NCBI GenBank assembly: GCA_945874195.1 | Contig: CAMCFW010000200.1 | Span: 1-5,081 of the forward strand | From: Chryseobacterium gleum | GTDB lineage: Bacteria; Bacteroidota; Bacteroidia; UBA10329 | DNA: 5,081 nt | Direction: 5' to 3' | Shown here: positions 1 to 5,081 of the stretch, one piece after another | Layout: the number at the start of each line of letters is the position of its first letter | How positions within the stretch are numbered: the first letter of the stretch is position 1 | Notes under the pieces: model-generated | What the model saw: the letters and a program-made list of their open reading frames with translations, nothing else | Told to the model about the DNA's origin: nothing | Database searches by the model: none | Program-made: the position numbers and the translations under genes

Positions 1-76
1 GAATGAGCTTGCCGAAAATACCCGTGAAACCCCACAGGAAGATGGCAAAATGCATTTTAAGATAGGCGCGCTGCAT
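1..76 (-). CDS. EamA/DMT-family transporter, N-terminal fragment
   Basis: This is the start of a gene that runs off the left edge, so only 25 codons are visible. Reading the minus strand from ATG at 76-74 gives a short polar stretch (MQRAYLK) followed by the hydrophobic segment HFAIFLWGFTGIFGKLI. The WGFTGIFGKLI pattern is typical of the first transmembrane helix of EamA-domain (drug/metabolite transporter superfamily) inner-membrane proteins, which usually have ten helices and export or exchange small metabolites. An in-frame TAA lies five codons upstream, so the start is either this ATG or the in-frame ATG at 55-53 (MHFAIF), which also fits the family. The gene is divergent from the esterase at 217. 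The substrate cannot be told from this fragment, and the family call rests on a single helix. Confidence 0.7.
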   Translation of the reverse strand, partial: MQRAYLKMHFAIFLWGFTGIFGKLI

Positions 77-216
77 GGTGCCGCCAAATTAGTGTTTGGT
101 TGGTTGTGGAAAGACCATCGATGTTAATTCAGAACCAGGATGACCGGAAAGGGGAGTGAAGCGCGTTTTCTCGCGTTGTCCGTCATTTTTCCGCAGCTTT
201 GACGTTGAACATCGCT
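77..216. other. Divergent intergenic region (transporter / esterase)
   Basis: This 140-bp gap must hold the promoters of both flanking genes, yet neither strand shows a convincing TTG / TAnnTTTG pair. The nearest plus-strand candidate is TTG at 104-106, then 18 bp, then TAATTCAG at 125-132, which keeps only part of the consensus. A purine-rich, Shine-Dalgarno-like stretch (GGAAAGGGGAG, 146-156) precedes a GTG at 156 that is out of frame with the esterase. CGCGTT occurs twice close together (163-168 and 173-178). I see no RNA gene or further coding sequence here. Confidence 0.4.
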
Positions 217-1176
217 ATGCTAGGCTTCATTGCTTCACTTTTCTTTTTTGTAGTTCTCTTACAGGCAAATGCTCAGGAAATGCCCGAGATTGACGGCTTC
301 GGTAAGAACCCCGGCAAGCTGCGACTGTTCGTTCATGTACCGAAAAATCTGCCGGAAGGCAAAGTACCAGTGGTGGTAGTGTTGCATGGGTGTGCGCAAG
401 ATGCGCATGGCATGATGCGCCTCAGCGGTTGGAACAAATTGGCCGATGAACAGGGCTTCATCGTTGCTTATCCTGAACAGAAGGGAACGAACAATGCCAA
501 CCGTTGCTTCAATTGGTTCTATGGAAAAGACACCGAACTGGGCAAAGGCGAAGTGGCCTCCATTCATCAGGTGGTGGAATACATGAAAACCAATTACCCG
601 GTTGACGGAAAACAGGTTTCCATTACTGGTGTTTCGGCAGGGGCGGTCATGGCGGTGACGGCTGCGGCCTTGTATCCGGGAGACTATTCGGGAGTGGCCT
701 CATACGCAGGCGGCCCGTATGGTTCGGGCAACATCATTTCGGGCGTGGGGAGCATGTTCGGTTGGGTGGACAGAAAACCGTGGGAGTGGGCGAGGAGGGT
801 GCGTTTGGACAACGGAGGTCATCGCGGAGCTTATCCAAAAATGATCGTGTTGCAGGGCACCGATGATGTGGTATGCAATCCGATGAACGCCATGGAGGTC
901 GTGGAGCAATGGACCGGTCTGCATGAATTGGAGCGCGATTCGGTGTTGGTGCATGACCATTTTCAGGACAACGCGAAGGTGAAACGCAGTTCGTGGTCAG
1001 AAGCTTCCGGAACGGAGAAAGTTGTGTTCTACGAATTCGAAGGATTGGGGCACGTATTGGCGTTGGACGTTGGAACAGCAAAAGACCAAGGTGGAAGTGA
1101 TGGTCTTTTCTCAGTAGATATCGGCTTTCATTCCACCTATTGGATCGCGAAGGAATTCGGACTGATAAAACCTTAG
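217..1176 (+). CDS. Exported PHB depolymerase-family esterase
   Basis: This 319-aa protein is an alpha/beta-hydrolase of the PHB depolymerase / LpqC-like esterase family, whose members cleave polyhydroxybutyrate or feruloyl and acetyl esters. Residues 1-20 form a hydrophobic signal peptide ending in ANA-Q, so the enzyme is probably exported. Family landmarks occur in order: the oxyanion-region motif LHGCAQDA (56-63), NRCFNWF (95-101, matching the family's CWNWF block), the nucleophile elbow GVSAG with Ser140, QGTDDVVCNPMN with the likely acid Asp217, and GLGH with the likely His279. The triad is therefore complete, and the length is normal for the single-domain type. No substrate-binding domain or T9SS tail is present. 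I chose ATG 217 because it starts directly at the signal peptide. TTG 199 or TTG 205 would add a few uncharged residues. The signal peptide lacks the usual basic N-region from any of these starts. The stop overlaps that of the convergent gene. The family is clear; the natural ester substrate is not. Confidence 0.85.
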   Translation: MLGFIASLFFFVVLLQANAQEMPEIDGFGKNPGKLRLFVHVPKNLPEGKVPVVVVLHGCAQDAHGMMRLSGWNKLADEQGFIVAYPEQKGTNNANRCFNWFYGKDTELGKGEVASIHQVVEYMKTNYPVDGKQVSITGVSAGAVMAVTAAALYPGDYSGVASYAGGPYGSGNIISGVGSMFGWVDRKPWEWARRVRLDNGGHRGAYPKMIVLQGTDDVVCNPMNAMEVVEQWTGLHELERDSVLVHDHFQDNAKVKRSSWSEASGTEKVVFYEFEGLGHVLALDVGTAKDQGGSDGLFSVDIGFHSTYWIAKEFGLIKP

Positions 1177-2783
1177 CGGGCTATTACAACTTGTTTCGTT
1201 CTTGAGAACGCTTGGTTGTTAAAGCGGACGAGGTAGGTACCTATGCTCAGTCCACGGCAATCGAATTCAACGGTCTTGCTTCCATCTTTTAGCAGGTCGA
1301 TGGCCAAACTGTCCACTACTTTCCCATTAGGGTCGATCAATTCCAAACTTCCTTTGGTTCGATAGCCAGAAGAAACCTGTATTGTCAATTGCTCGATGGC
1401 TGGATTTGGAAAAGCTTCCAATTGAAAGAGATTGTCACCAGAAACCGGTGTCCCAAAAATGCCCGTCAGGGTCTTTGTAATGAATACTTTGAACAGGCGA
1501 CCACTTGCCCAGCTCTGTGTTCCAGTGTTGATGAAGAAGATGTTCTCGGCCGAGCTTTCAATGCCTCCATAAATGTATCCGACCAAGGTGGCCTGACCTT
1601 CGGGAAGCGCGTTCAGGTCAAGAATATCATTTTGCAGATAGGGTGCAGCTTCCAACGGAATGAACTCGGCCCCTGAACCAAGGAAACTCGGCATCTGCAG
1701 CTCCAATTGGGTCTCGTCCATGCTGCCATCGCTGTGTCGCGTCACCAAACTGATGGTCTTTACGAAGGGCACAGCATCATCGTCTATCAGGTTTCCAGTG
1801 GTCGCATCGTAGCGATAGCGGCTCATTCCACCGAAGAAGAGCGTATGCATCTCGTTGTTCGCGGCATCGTAGATCGGTAGGTTGGATGAGTGATACTGAC
1901 TGAGTATCTGATCGAAGTTGGGGATCACCGTATATCCATTGGCAGTCACATCGACCGTATTGTGCCAAGGTAGATCGGTTACGGGCTGAAACACACCCGA
2001 AAAGACCGTGAATCCTTCCTCTCCGCTGGGGAATATCTGCGCCACCATGTTGTAGTCCCTTCGGTGGAGGTTTGCAGCATCAACCGTTTCCGAGTAATTG
2101 GTAATTCCTAAGGTTGAACCATCATCTGTGATGTTGAACTTTCGGATCGCCTCGGTGTATTCTTGAATGAAACCCGGCCCTTGGTTGGGTCCCATCGGAT
2201 TGTAGCGACCTTCGAAATACTGACCACAGACGAGATAAAAGGTATTGTCCAAAAGGCCGAGATAACCGCCTGTCACCGCCATGTTTGCATCGGCCACCGA
2301 ACGGAATTGGCCCGTGATGTCGCCATCGTTGATGATCATGAACATCAAAGAAGGGATGTTCACCGCAGTCAGCCGCGCGTGGGTAATGTGGTCTGCTGCG
2401 GTTGCGCTGTAGCCATATCCACCAACGATGTAAAGAACGGTGTCGCGCTGCACAAATTCCATGTTGGTGCTCTGTAACTGCTCGTAAACAGCGGTTGGCA
2501 ATGCCGAAAGCGAAACCGACCAATGCTGAAGACCGACAGGATCGACCACATAGGCCATCAGGTTATTGGCCGAAGCCAAAAAGGAAGCGAAAGGCTGGCG
2601 CTGATGCAGGCCATCGGTCCTGCCTCCAATGAGCAACCACTTGCCTTCGTGTTGCCCTACCACATAGGATTGAAGCGCGGGTGCATTTGGCAGTGTGACC
2701 TCATCAATGCTTACTTCGAAGTTGGTCTGTGCTGATGATAGAAATGTGCTGCCGAGGAAAAGGAAAGTGAAAATTCGGTTCAT
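1173..2783 (-). CDS. T9SS-secreted Kelch-like beta-propeller protein
   Basis: This is a 536-aa secreted protein. ATG at 2783-2781 was chosen because it starts a clean signal peptide (MNRIFTFLFLGSTFLSSAQ); the frame is open further upstream but encodes polar residues unlike an export signal. The body (about 30-440) carries six regularly spaced hydrophobic strands ending in glycines: LLIGG (50-54), LYIVGG (117-122), FYLVCG (182-187), FTVFSG (258-263), LFFGG (315-319) and GYIYGG (402-407). This matches the glycine-doublet strand of Kelch blades, so a roughly six-bladed beta-propeller is likely. Residues 456-536 are a T9SS type A sorting domain, with FPNP (458-461), LELIDPNGKVV (480-490) and LSIGTYLVRF (512-521). 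Such proteins cross the outer membrane through T9SS, lose the tail, and are anchored to the surface or released. No catalytic motif is visible, so the role is unknown; propellers of this kind often bind carbohydrate or protein. A promoter and a CRP-like palindrome lie just upstream. Confidence 0.85.
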   Translation of the reverse strand: MNRIFTFLFLGSTFLSSAQTNFEVSIDEVTLPNAPALQSYVVGQHEGKWLLIGGRTDGLHQRQPFASFLASANNLMAYVVDPVGLQHWSVSLSALPTAVYEQLQSTNMEFVQRDTVLYIVGGYGYSATAADHITHARLTAVNIPSLMFMIINDGDITGQFRSVADANMAVTGGYLGLLDNTFYLVCGQYFEGRYNPMGPNQGPGFIQEYTEAIRKFNITDDGSTLGITNYSETVDAANLHRRDYNMVAQIFPSGEEGFTVFSGVFQPVTDLPWHNTVDVTANGYTVIPNFDQILSQYHSSNLPIYDAANNEMHTLFFGGMSRYRYDATTGNLIDDDAVPFVKTISLVTRHSDGSMDETQLELQMPSFLGSGAEFIPLEAAPYLQNDILDLNALPEGQATLVGYIYGGIESSAENIFFINTGTQSWASGRLFKVFITKTLTGIFGTPVSGDNLFQLEAFPNPAIEQLTIQVSSGYRTKGSLELIDPNGKVVDSLAIDLLKDGSKTVEFDCRGLSIGTYLVRFNNQAFSRTKQVVIAR

Positions 2784-2801
2784 GGTTGTCAGTTGATGTG
2801 A

Positions 2802-2830
2802 CGAATGTAGTTCTTGGTTGACGCGGTCAA
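2802..2830 (-). promoter_or_regulatory. Predicted Bacteroidota-type promoter of the T9SS gene
   Basis: Reading the minus strand, TTG (2830-2828) is followed after 18 bp by TACATTCG (2809-2802). This resembles the Bacteroidota housekeeping promoter (TTG, 17-23 bp, TAnnTTTG), with one mismatch in the -7 box. Transcription would begin near 2796-2798 and leave a leader of about 13-15 nt before the ATG at 2783. This is prediction from consensus only. Confidence 0.5.
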
Positions 2831-2846
2831 TGTGATCTGTGTCACT
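2831..2846. promoter_or_regulatory. CRP/FNR-like palindromic operator
   Basis: The sequence TGTGATCTGTGTCACT reads TGTGA-N6-TCACT, matching the classical CRP palindrome TGTGA-N6-TCACA at 9 of 10 conserved positions; the 5' flank (AA) also fits. Its centre lies about 40 bp upstream of the predicted transcription start of the T9SS gene and abuts the TTG element, the geometry of a class II activator site. It also lies 61 bp upstream of the proC start, so it could act on either gene. Whether a Bacteroidota CRP-family protein uses this consensus is inference. Confidence 0.4.
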
Positions 2847-2880
2847 TATTGGGCAATCAACCCTAAACGCCATCAATGCC

Positions 2881-2888
2881 TAAATTCG
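2881..2888 (+). promoter_or_regulatory. Possible -7 box for proC
   Basis: TAAATTCG matches TAnnTTTG with the same single T-to-C change seen in the box predicted for the divergent gene. No TTG lies 17-23 bp upstream; the nearest (2849-2851) is 29 bp away. Transcription would start about 10-15 bp before the proC ATG. This is a weak call based on one element. Confidence 0.25.
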
Positions 2889-2906
2889 TGGGCAATACAA
2901 GAAAGG

Positions 2907-3707
2907 ATGAAAGACAAACGGATCGCCATCATTGGCTGTGGGAATTTGGGCATCACCATTGCCCACGGGTTGCTGGACGACAAAGGGTTCCGACCCTCGA
3001 ACCTCATCGCCACGCGAAGGAACACGGCAACATTGAGTGAACTGGCCGCGAAAGGCGTTCTGGTCACCACGGACAATTCGGAAGCGGTGAAACAGGCCGA
3101 TGTGGTGGTGTTGGCCGTCAAGCCCTTCAATGTCAAACCCATTCTGAAGGAGATAAGTGCTTCGCTCAATGCTGAACAACACATTCTGGTGTGCCTTGCT
3201 ACTGGTATCACCCTCAATGAGTTGTCAGAGTGGAGTGGAAGGTCGCTTCCAACCTTCCGAGCCATGCCAAACACGGCTGCCGATGTGAATGAAAGCATGA
3301 CCATGATCTGCGATAACGGTGCCACTGCGGAGCAACGCAACTACATCACCGCGCTGTTCGATAAGATCGGCACCACGCTCTACATCGATGAAAGCCTGAT
3401 GGAAGCGGCCACTATTCTCGGTGCCTGCGGCATTGCCTATGTGCTGCGTTTCATGCGCGCCATGATCCAAGGTGGAATAGAGGTGGGGTTCGATGCGAAG
3501 ACGGCCACTGCCATTGTCAGTCAGACCATGAAGGGCGCATCTGAACTCATCATTCAGAACGGTTCGCATCCCGAAAGCGAAATTGATAAGGTGACAACTC
3601 CGAAAGGCTGCACGATCACAGGCCTGAACGAAATGGAACATGCTGGGTTCAGTTCGGCTTTGATCAAAGGAATTGTGGCGAGTTATAAGAAGATTGAGAA
3701 ATCGTAA
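2907..3707 (+). CDS. proC: Pyrroline-5-carboxylate reductase
   Basis: ProC reduces 1-pyrroline-5-carboxylate to L-proline with NAD(P)H, the last step of proline biosynthesis, in the cytoplasm. The 266-aa length is typical. The N-terminal Rossmann fold shows IAIIGCGNLG (6-15; GxGxxG), then ATRRN (35-39), whose arginines at the end of strand two suggest NADPH preference, and VVVLAVKP (66-73). RAMPNTAADVNES (118-130) is the conserved RxMPNTPA block. The dimerisation domain has GACGIAYVLRFMRAM (172-186) and the ProC signature region HPESEIDKVTTPKGCTITGL (221-240), in which PKGCT replaces the enterobacterial PGGTT. ATG 2907 was chosen because the protein then begins right at the first beta strand with a GAAAGG purine stretch immediately before it; the frame is open upstream but encodes nothing family-like. 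The gene is divergent from the T9SS gene, and its stop codon lies inside a perfect palindrome shared with the convergent methyltransferase. Confidence 0.96.
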   Translation: MKDKRIAIIGCGNLGITIAHGLLDDKGFRPSNLIATRRNTATLSELAAKGVLVTTDNSEAVKQADVVVLAVKPFNVKPILKEISASLNAEQHILVCLATGITLNELSEWSGRSLPTFRAMPNTAADVNESMTMICDNGATAEQRNYITALFDKIGTTLYIDESLMEAATILGACGIAYVLRFMRAMIQGGIEVGFDAKTATAIVSQTMKGASELIIQNGSHPESEIDKVTTPKGCTITGLNEMEHAGFSSALIKGIVASYKKIEKS

Positions 3708-3731
3708 GGGCGTAAGGCCTTACGCCCTTAC
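3704..3731. terminator. Perfect 28-bp palindrome, probable bidirectional terminator
   Basis: The half-site GTAAGGGCGTAAGG (3704-3717) is followed directly by its exact reverse complement (3718-3731). In RNA this would form a 12-bp stem with a GGCC tetraloop on either strand. Each half is itself two GTAAGG hexamers separated by GC. The proC stop (TAA, 3705-3707) and the stop of the convergent methyltransferase (3722-3720) both lie within it. Position and symmetry suggest it ends transcription from both sides. No U-run follows on either strand, so it is not a canonical factor-independent terminator. A dispersed REP-like element or a protein-binding site are alternatives. Confidence 0.6.
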
Positions 3732-4301
3732 AAGTTCCACCCACAATTCCCTACCCAATCGCGGGGCAATGGAATTCAAGCACGGTTCCATGCGTTCGAT
3801 GCTGAACAGATTGCTGAAATAGCCTTCATATTCCTTCGCGCTTCCTCCGAAAGGTGGCCCCTGTTCCGTCAGTTCAAAGCAGAACATCACTCCGGTCAGT
3901 TTCCCGTTCGGTTTCAGTAGTTCGTGCATCTTGGTGGCGTAGTCGGTGCGCATTTTCGGGTCGAGGGCGCAGAAGAAGGTCTGTTCGAGAATGAGGTCGT
4001 ATGTCTGGTCATGTTCGAAGAAGTTGCCCACGATCAAATGCGCTTTGGGAAAGGAGGGAACCCGCTTCGAAAGCTCATCCAACGCCAACGGTGCCAGGTC
4101 GATCACCGACACATTCTTAAAGCCGAGTTGGTGCAGGTATTCTGCTTCATAAGCCTTGCCGCAACCCGGAATGAGAATGCGCAGGTCCTTGTCCGTCAGC
4201 GTGTCGATGTATTCCTTCAACGGTCTGCTTGGCGCACCAAGGTCCCAGCCCGTTTCGTTCTCAGCGTAGCGGTTGTTCCAGAAGTCTTTGTCCAGTTGCA
4301 T
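3720..4301 (-). CDS. TPMT-family SAM-dependent methyltransferase
   Basis: This 193-aa class I methyltransferase belongs to the thiopurine S-methyltransferase (TPMT) family. Members move a methyl group from SAM to sulfur, selenium, tellurium or halide acceptors in the cytoplasm. The hallmark N-terminus is present: FWNNRYAENETGWDLGAPSR (7-26), the family's FW-x2-RY ... GWD-x-G block that closes over SAM. It is followed by motif I ILIPGCGKAYEAEYL (42-56), the acidic end of strand two at IDLAP (67-71), GNFFEH (92-97), LILEQTFFCALDP (103-115), LLKPNGKLTGVMF (128-140) and GPPFGGS (148-154). Its length is slightly below vertebrate TPMT and normal for bacterial members. The ATG at 4301-4299 places the FW motif at residue 7, as expected. 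It lies 38 bp downstream of the RNA methyltransferase gene and is probably co-transcribed. The stop is inside the 28-bp palindrome. The family is well supported; the acceptor is not predictable, and thiol or metalloid detoxification is only one possibility. Confidence 0.88.
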   Translation of the reverse strand: MQLDKDFWNNRYAENETGWDLGAPSRPLKEYIDTLTDKDLRILIPGCGKAYEAEYLHQLGFKNVSVIDLAPLALDELSKRVPSFPKAHLIVGNFFEHDQTYDLILEQTFFCALDPKMRTDYATKMHELLKPNGKLTGVMFCFELTEQGPPFGGSAKEYEGYFSNLFSIERMEPCLNSIAPRLGRELWVELVRA

Positions 4302-4302
4302 G

Positions 4303-4370
4303 AGATTTCAGATTACAGATGTCAGACACTATTCGCTCGTCACACATCACTCGTCACTCTTCGCTCCAAC
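4303..4370. repeat. Degenerate heptanucleotide tandem array
   Basis: The stretch has a clear 7-bp period. From 4303 the plus strand carries four units of the form AGAtnnC (for example AGATTTC at 4303 and AGATGTC at 4317). From 4329, after a 2-bp phase slip, come units such as CTCGTCA (exact at 4336-4342 and 4350-4356, with an extra C extending the match) and CTCTTCG (4357). The array covers the 38-bp gap between the two methyltransferase genes and encodes the last residues and stop codon of the upstream one. Its origin and function are unknown; replication slippage in a non-constrained region would explain it. Confidence 0.6.
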
Positions 4371-5081
4371 AGCGCCACATTCTCCACATGATGCGTGTGT
4401 GGGAACATGTCCACGGGTTGCAGGCGCTTCACTTCGTAGTTTTCGCTCAGGAGTTGAATGTCGCGGGCCTGCGTGGCGGGGTTACAGCTCACATACACGA
4501 TGCGTTCGGGGAGGAGTTCGTTCAGTCGCGCCACCACATCGGCATGCATTCCCGCACGGGGCGGGTCGGTGATGACCACATCGGGGCGGCCTTCCCTGTC
4601 GATGAGTTCCTGCGTGAACACATCCTTCATGTCGCCCGCGTAGAACGTGGTGTTCGCAATGCCATTCAGTTCGGCATTCAGCTTTGCATCGTCAATCGCA
4701 GCCTCCACGTATTCAATTCCGACCACTTTCTTGGCCTGCTTGGCCACAAACTGAGCGATGGTGCCTGTTCCGGTGTAGAGGTCGTACACCACCTCATTGC
4801 CCGTCAGTGCGGCAAAATCGCGCGTCACCTTGTAAAGCTCGTAGGCCTGTGGGCCATTGGTCTGGTAGAACGATTTGGGCCCCACGCGGAACTTCAATCC
4901 CTCCATTTCCTCCATGATGTGGTCGTTGCCCGCATGCACCTGAATGTCGAGGTCGGAAATGGTGTCGTTCTGCTTGGTGTTCACCACATAGAGAACCGAA
5001 GTGAGTTGTGGGAACTCGGCCACCAGCGTGTCGAGGATCAGCTTGATGTCATCGGGACGGTCTTCGCCAACGCTGAGGATC
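4340..5081 (-). CDS. rlmD: 23S rRNA uracil-C5 methyltransferase (RlmD-like), C-terminal part
   Basis: The frame stays open to the right edge, so 246 C-terminal residues are visible and the true start lies outside. This is an RlmD/RlmC/TrmA-family enzyme, which methylates carbon 5 of a specific uridine in 23S rRNA or tRNA using SAM. Visible-part numbering: FYQTN (71-75, the family's F-x-Q-x-N block), SAM motif I VVYDLYTGTGTIAQF (97-111), VVGIEYVEAAI (119-129), TDPPRAGM (171-178), VYVSCNPATQARD (195-207) with the nucleophilic Cys199, and DMFPHTHHVENVALLER (224-240) with the catalytic-base Glu233. All catalytic elements are intact. Family members commonly end near 'LLxR'; here six more residues (RVTSDV) and the stop are encoded by the heptamer array. 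The N-terminal TRAM and Fe-S cluster regions are not visible, so rlmD is preferred over rlmC or trmA only from common Bacteroidota annotation. It is followed on the same strand by the TPMT-family gene. Confidence 0.87.
   Translation of the reverse strand, partial: ILSVGEDRPDDIKLILDTLVAEFPQLTSVLYVVNTKQNDTISDLDIQVHAGNDHIMEEMEGLKFRVGPKSFYQTNGPQAYELYKVTRDFAALTGNEVVYDLYTGTGTIAQFVAKQAKKVVGIEYVEAAIDDAKLNAELNGIANTTFYAGDMKDVFTQELIDREGRPDVVITDPPRAGMHADVVARLNELLPERIVYVSCNPATQARDIQLLSENYEVKRLQPVDMFPHTHHVENVALLERRVTSDV

Noticed and set aside
145..193. CGGAAA ... TTTCCG inverted repeat in the left intergenic gap
   Set aside because: A 6-bp match across a loop of more than 35 nt is expected by chance.
156..290. 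GTG at 156 behind a Shine-Dalgarno-like site, opening a short frame of about 45 codons (MKRVFSRCPSFF...)
   Set aside because: The frame overlaps the esterase, has no recognisable domain and stops inside it; kept only as a hint about the esterase start.
1197..1210. Inverted repeat CGTTCT-TG-AGAACG as a terminator for the esterase
   Set aside because: The stem is only 6 bp with a 2-nt loop and no U-run, and it lies within coding sequence of the opposite gene, so chance is likely.
2092..2110. Two adjacent heptamers, GTAATTG and GTAATTC, resembling the array near 4303
   Set aside because: Only two units, inside coding sequence and with a different motif; no evidence of a related repeat.
2163..2477. 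Open frame of 104 codons on the plus strand
   Set aside because: It lies wholly antisense to the well-supported T9SS gene and shows no family motif; it is a shadow frame.
3225..3641. Open frame of 138 codons on the minus strand
   Set aside because: It is antisense to proC, whose every conserved block is intact; composition is that of a shadow frame.
3924..4391. Open frame of 155 codons on the plus strand
   Set aside because: It is antisense to the TPMT-family gene and runs through the repeat array; no recognisable domain.
1..5081. CRISPR array, tRNA, insertion sequence, phage or toxin-antitoxin genes
   Set aside because: No spaced repeats of CRISPR size, cloverleaf, transposase motif or suitable small gene pair was seen on either strand.

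Overview
The window most likely comes from a member of the Bacteroidota, possibly a Flavobacteriales-like lineage with about 50% GC. The main evidence is a secreted protein ending in a type IX secretion system (T9SS) type A sorting domain, a system confined to that phylum. Supporting signs are a ProC with the 'TPKGCT' signature variant I associate with this phylum, one promoter resembling the Bacteroidota TTG / TAnnTTTG pattern, and little use of Shine-Dalgarno sites. The assignment below phylum level is a guess.

Layout, left to right. (1) On the minus strand, the first 25 codons of an EamA-type drug/metabolite transporter, cut by the window edge. (2) After a 140-bp divergent gap, a plus-strand exported alpha/beta-hydrolase of the PHB depolymerase / feruloyl esterase-like family. 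(3) Converging on it with overlapping stop codons, a 536-aa minus-strand protein with a signal peptide, a Kelch-like beta-propeller and a C-terminal T9SS sorting domain. (4) Divergent from that, proC (pyrroline-5-carboxylate reductase). The 123-bp gap between them holds a plausible promoter for the T9SS gene and a CRP-like palindrome. (5) Converging on proC, a TPMT-family SAM-dependent methyltransferase. The stop codons of both genes lie inside one perfect 28-bp palindrome. (6) Upstream of that methyltransferase and on the same strand, the C-terminal part of an RlmD/TrmA-family RNA uracil-C5 methyltransferase, cut by the right edge. The two methyltransferase genes are 38 bp apart and probably co-transcribed. 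A degenerate 7-bp-period repeat fills the gap and the last codons of the upstream gene.

The genes do not form an obvious pathway. Two encode exported proteins (esterase and propeller), one proline biosynthesis, and two methyl transfer. I see no mobile element, CRISPR array, phage gene, RNA gene or defence system, and nothing that amounts to a new multi-gene system. The most unusual content is non-coding: the palindrome over two convergent stops, the heptamer array, and the CRP-like site in the divergent promoter region.
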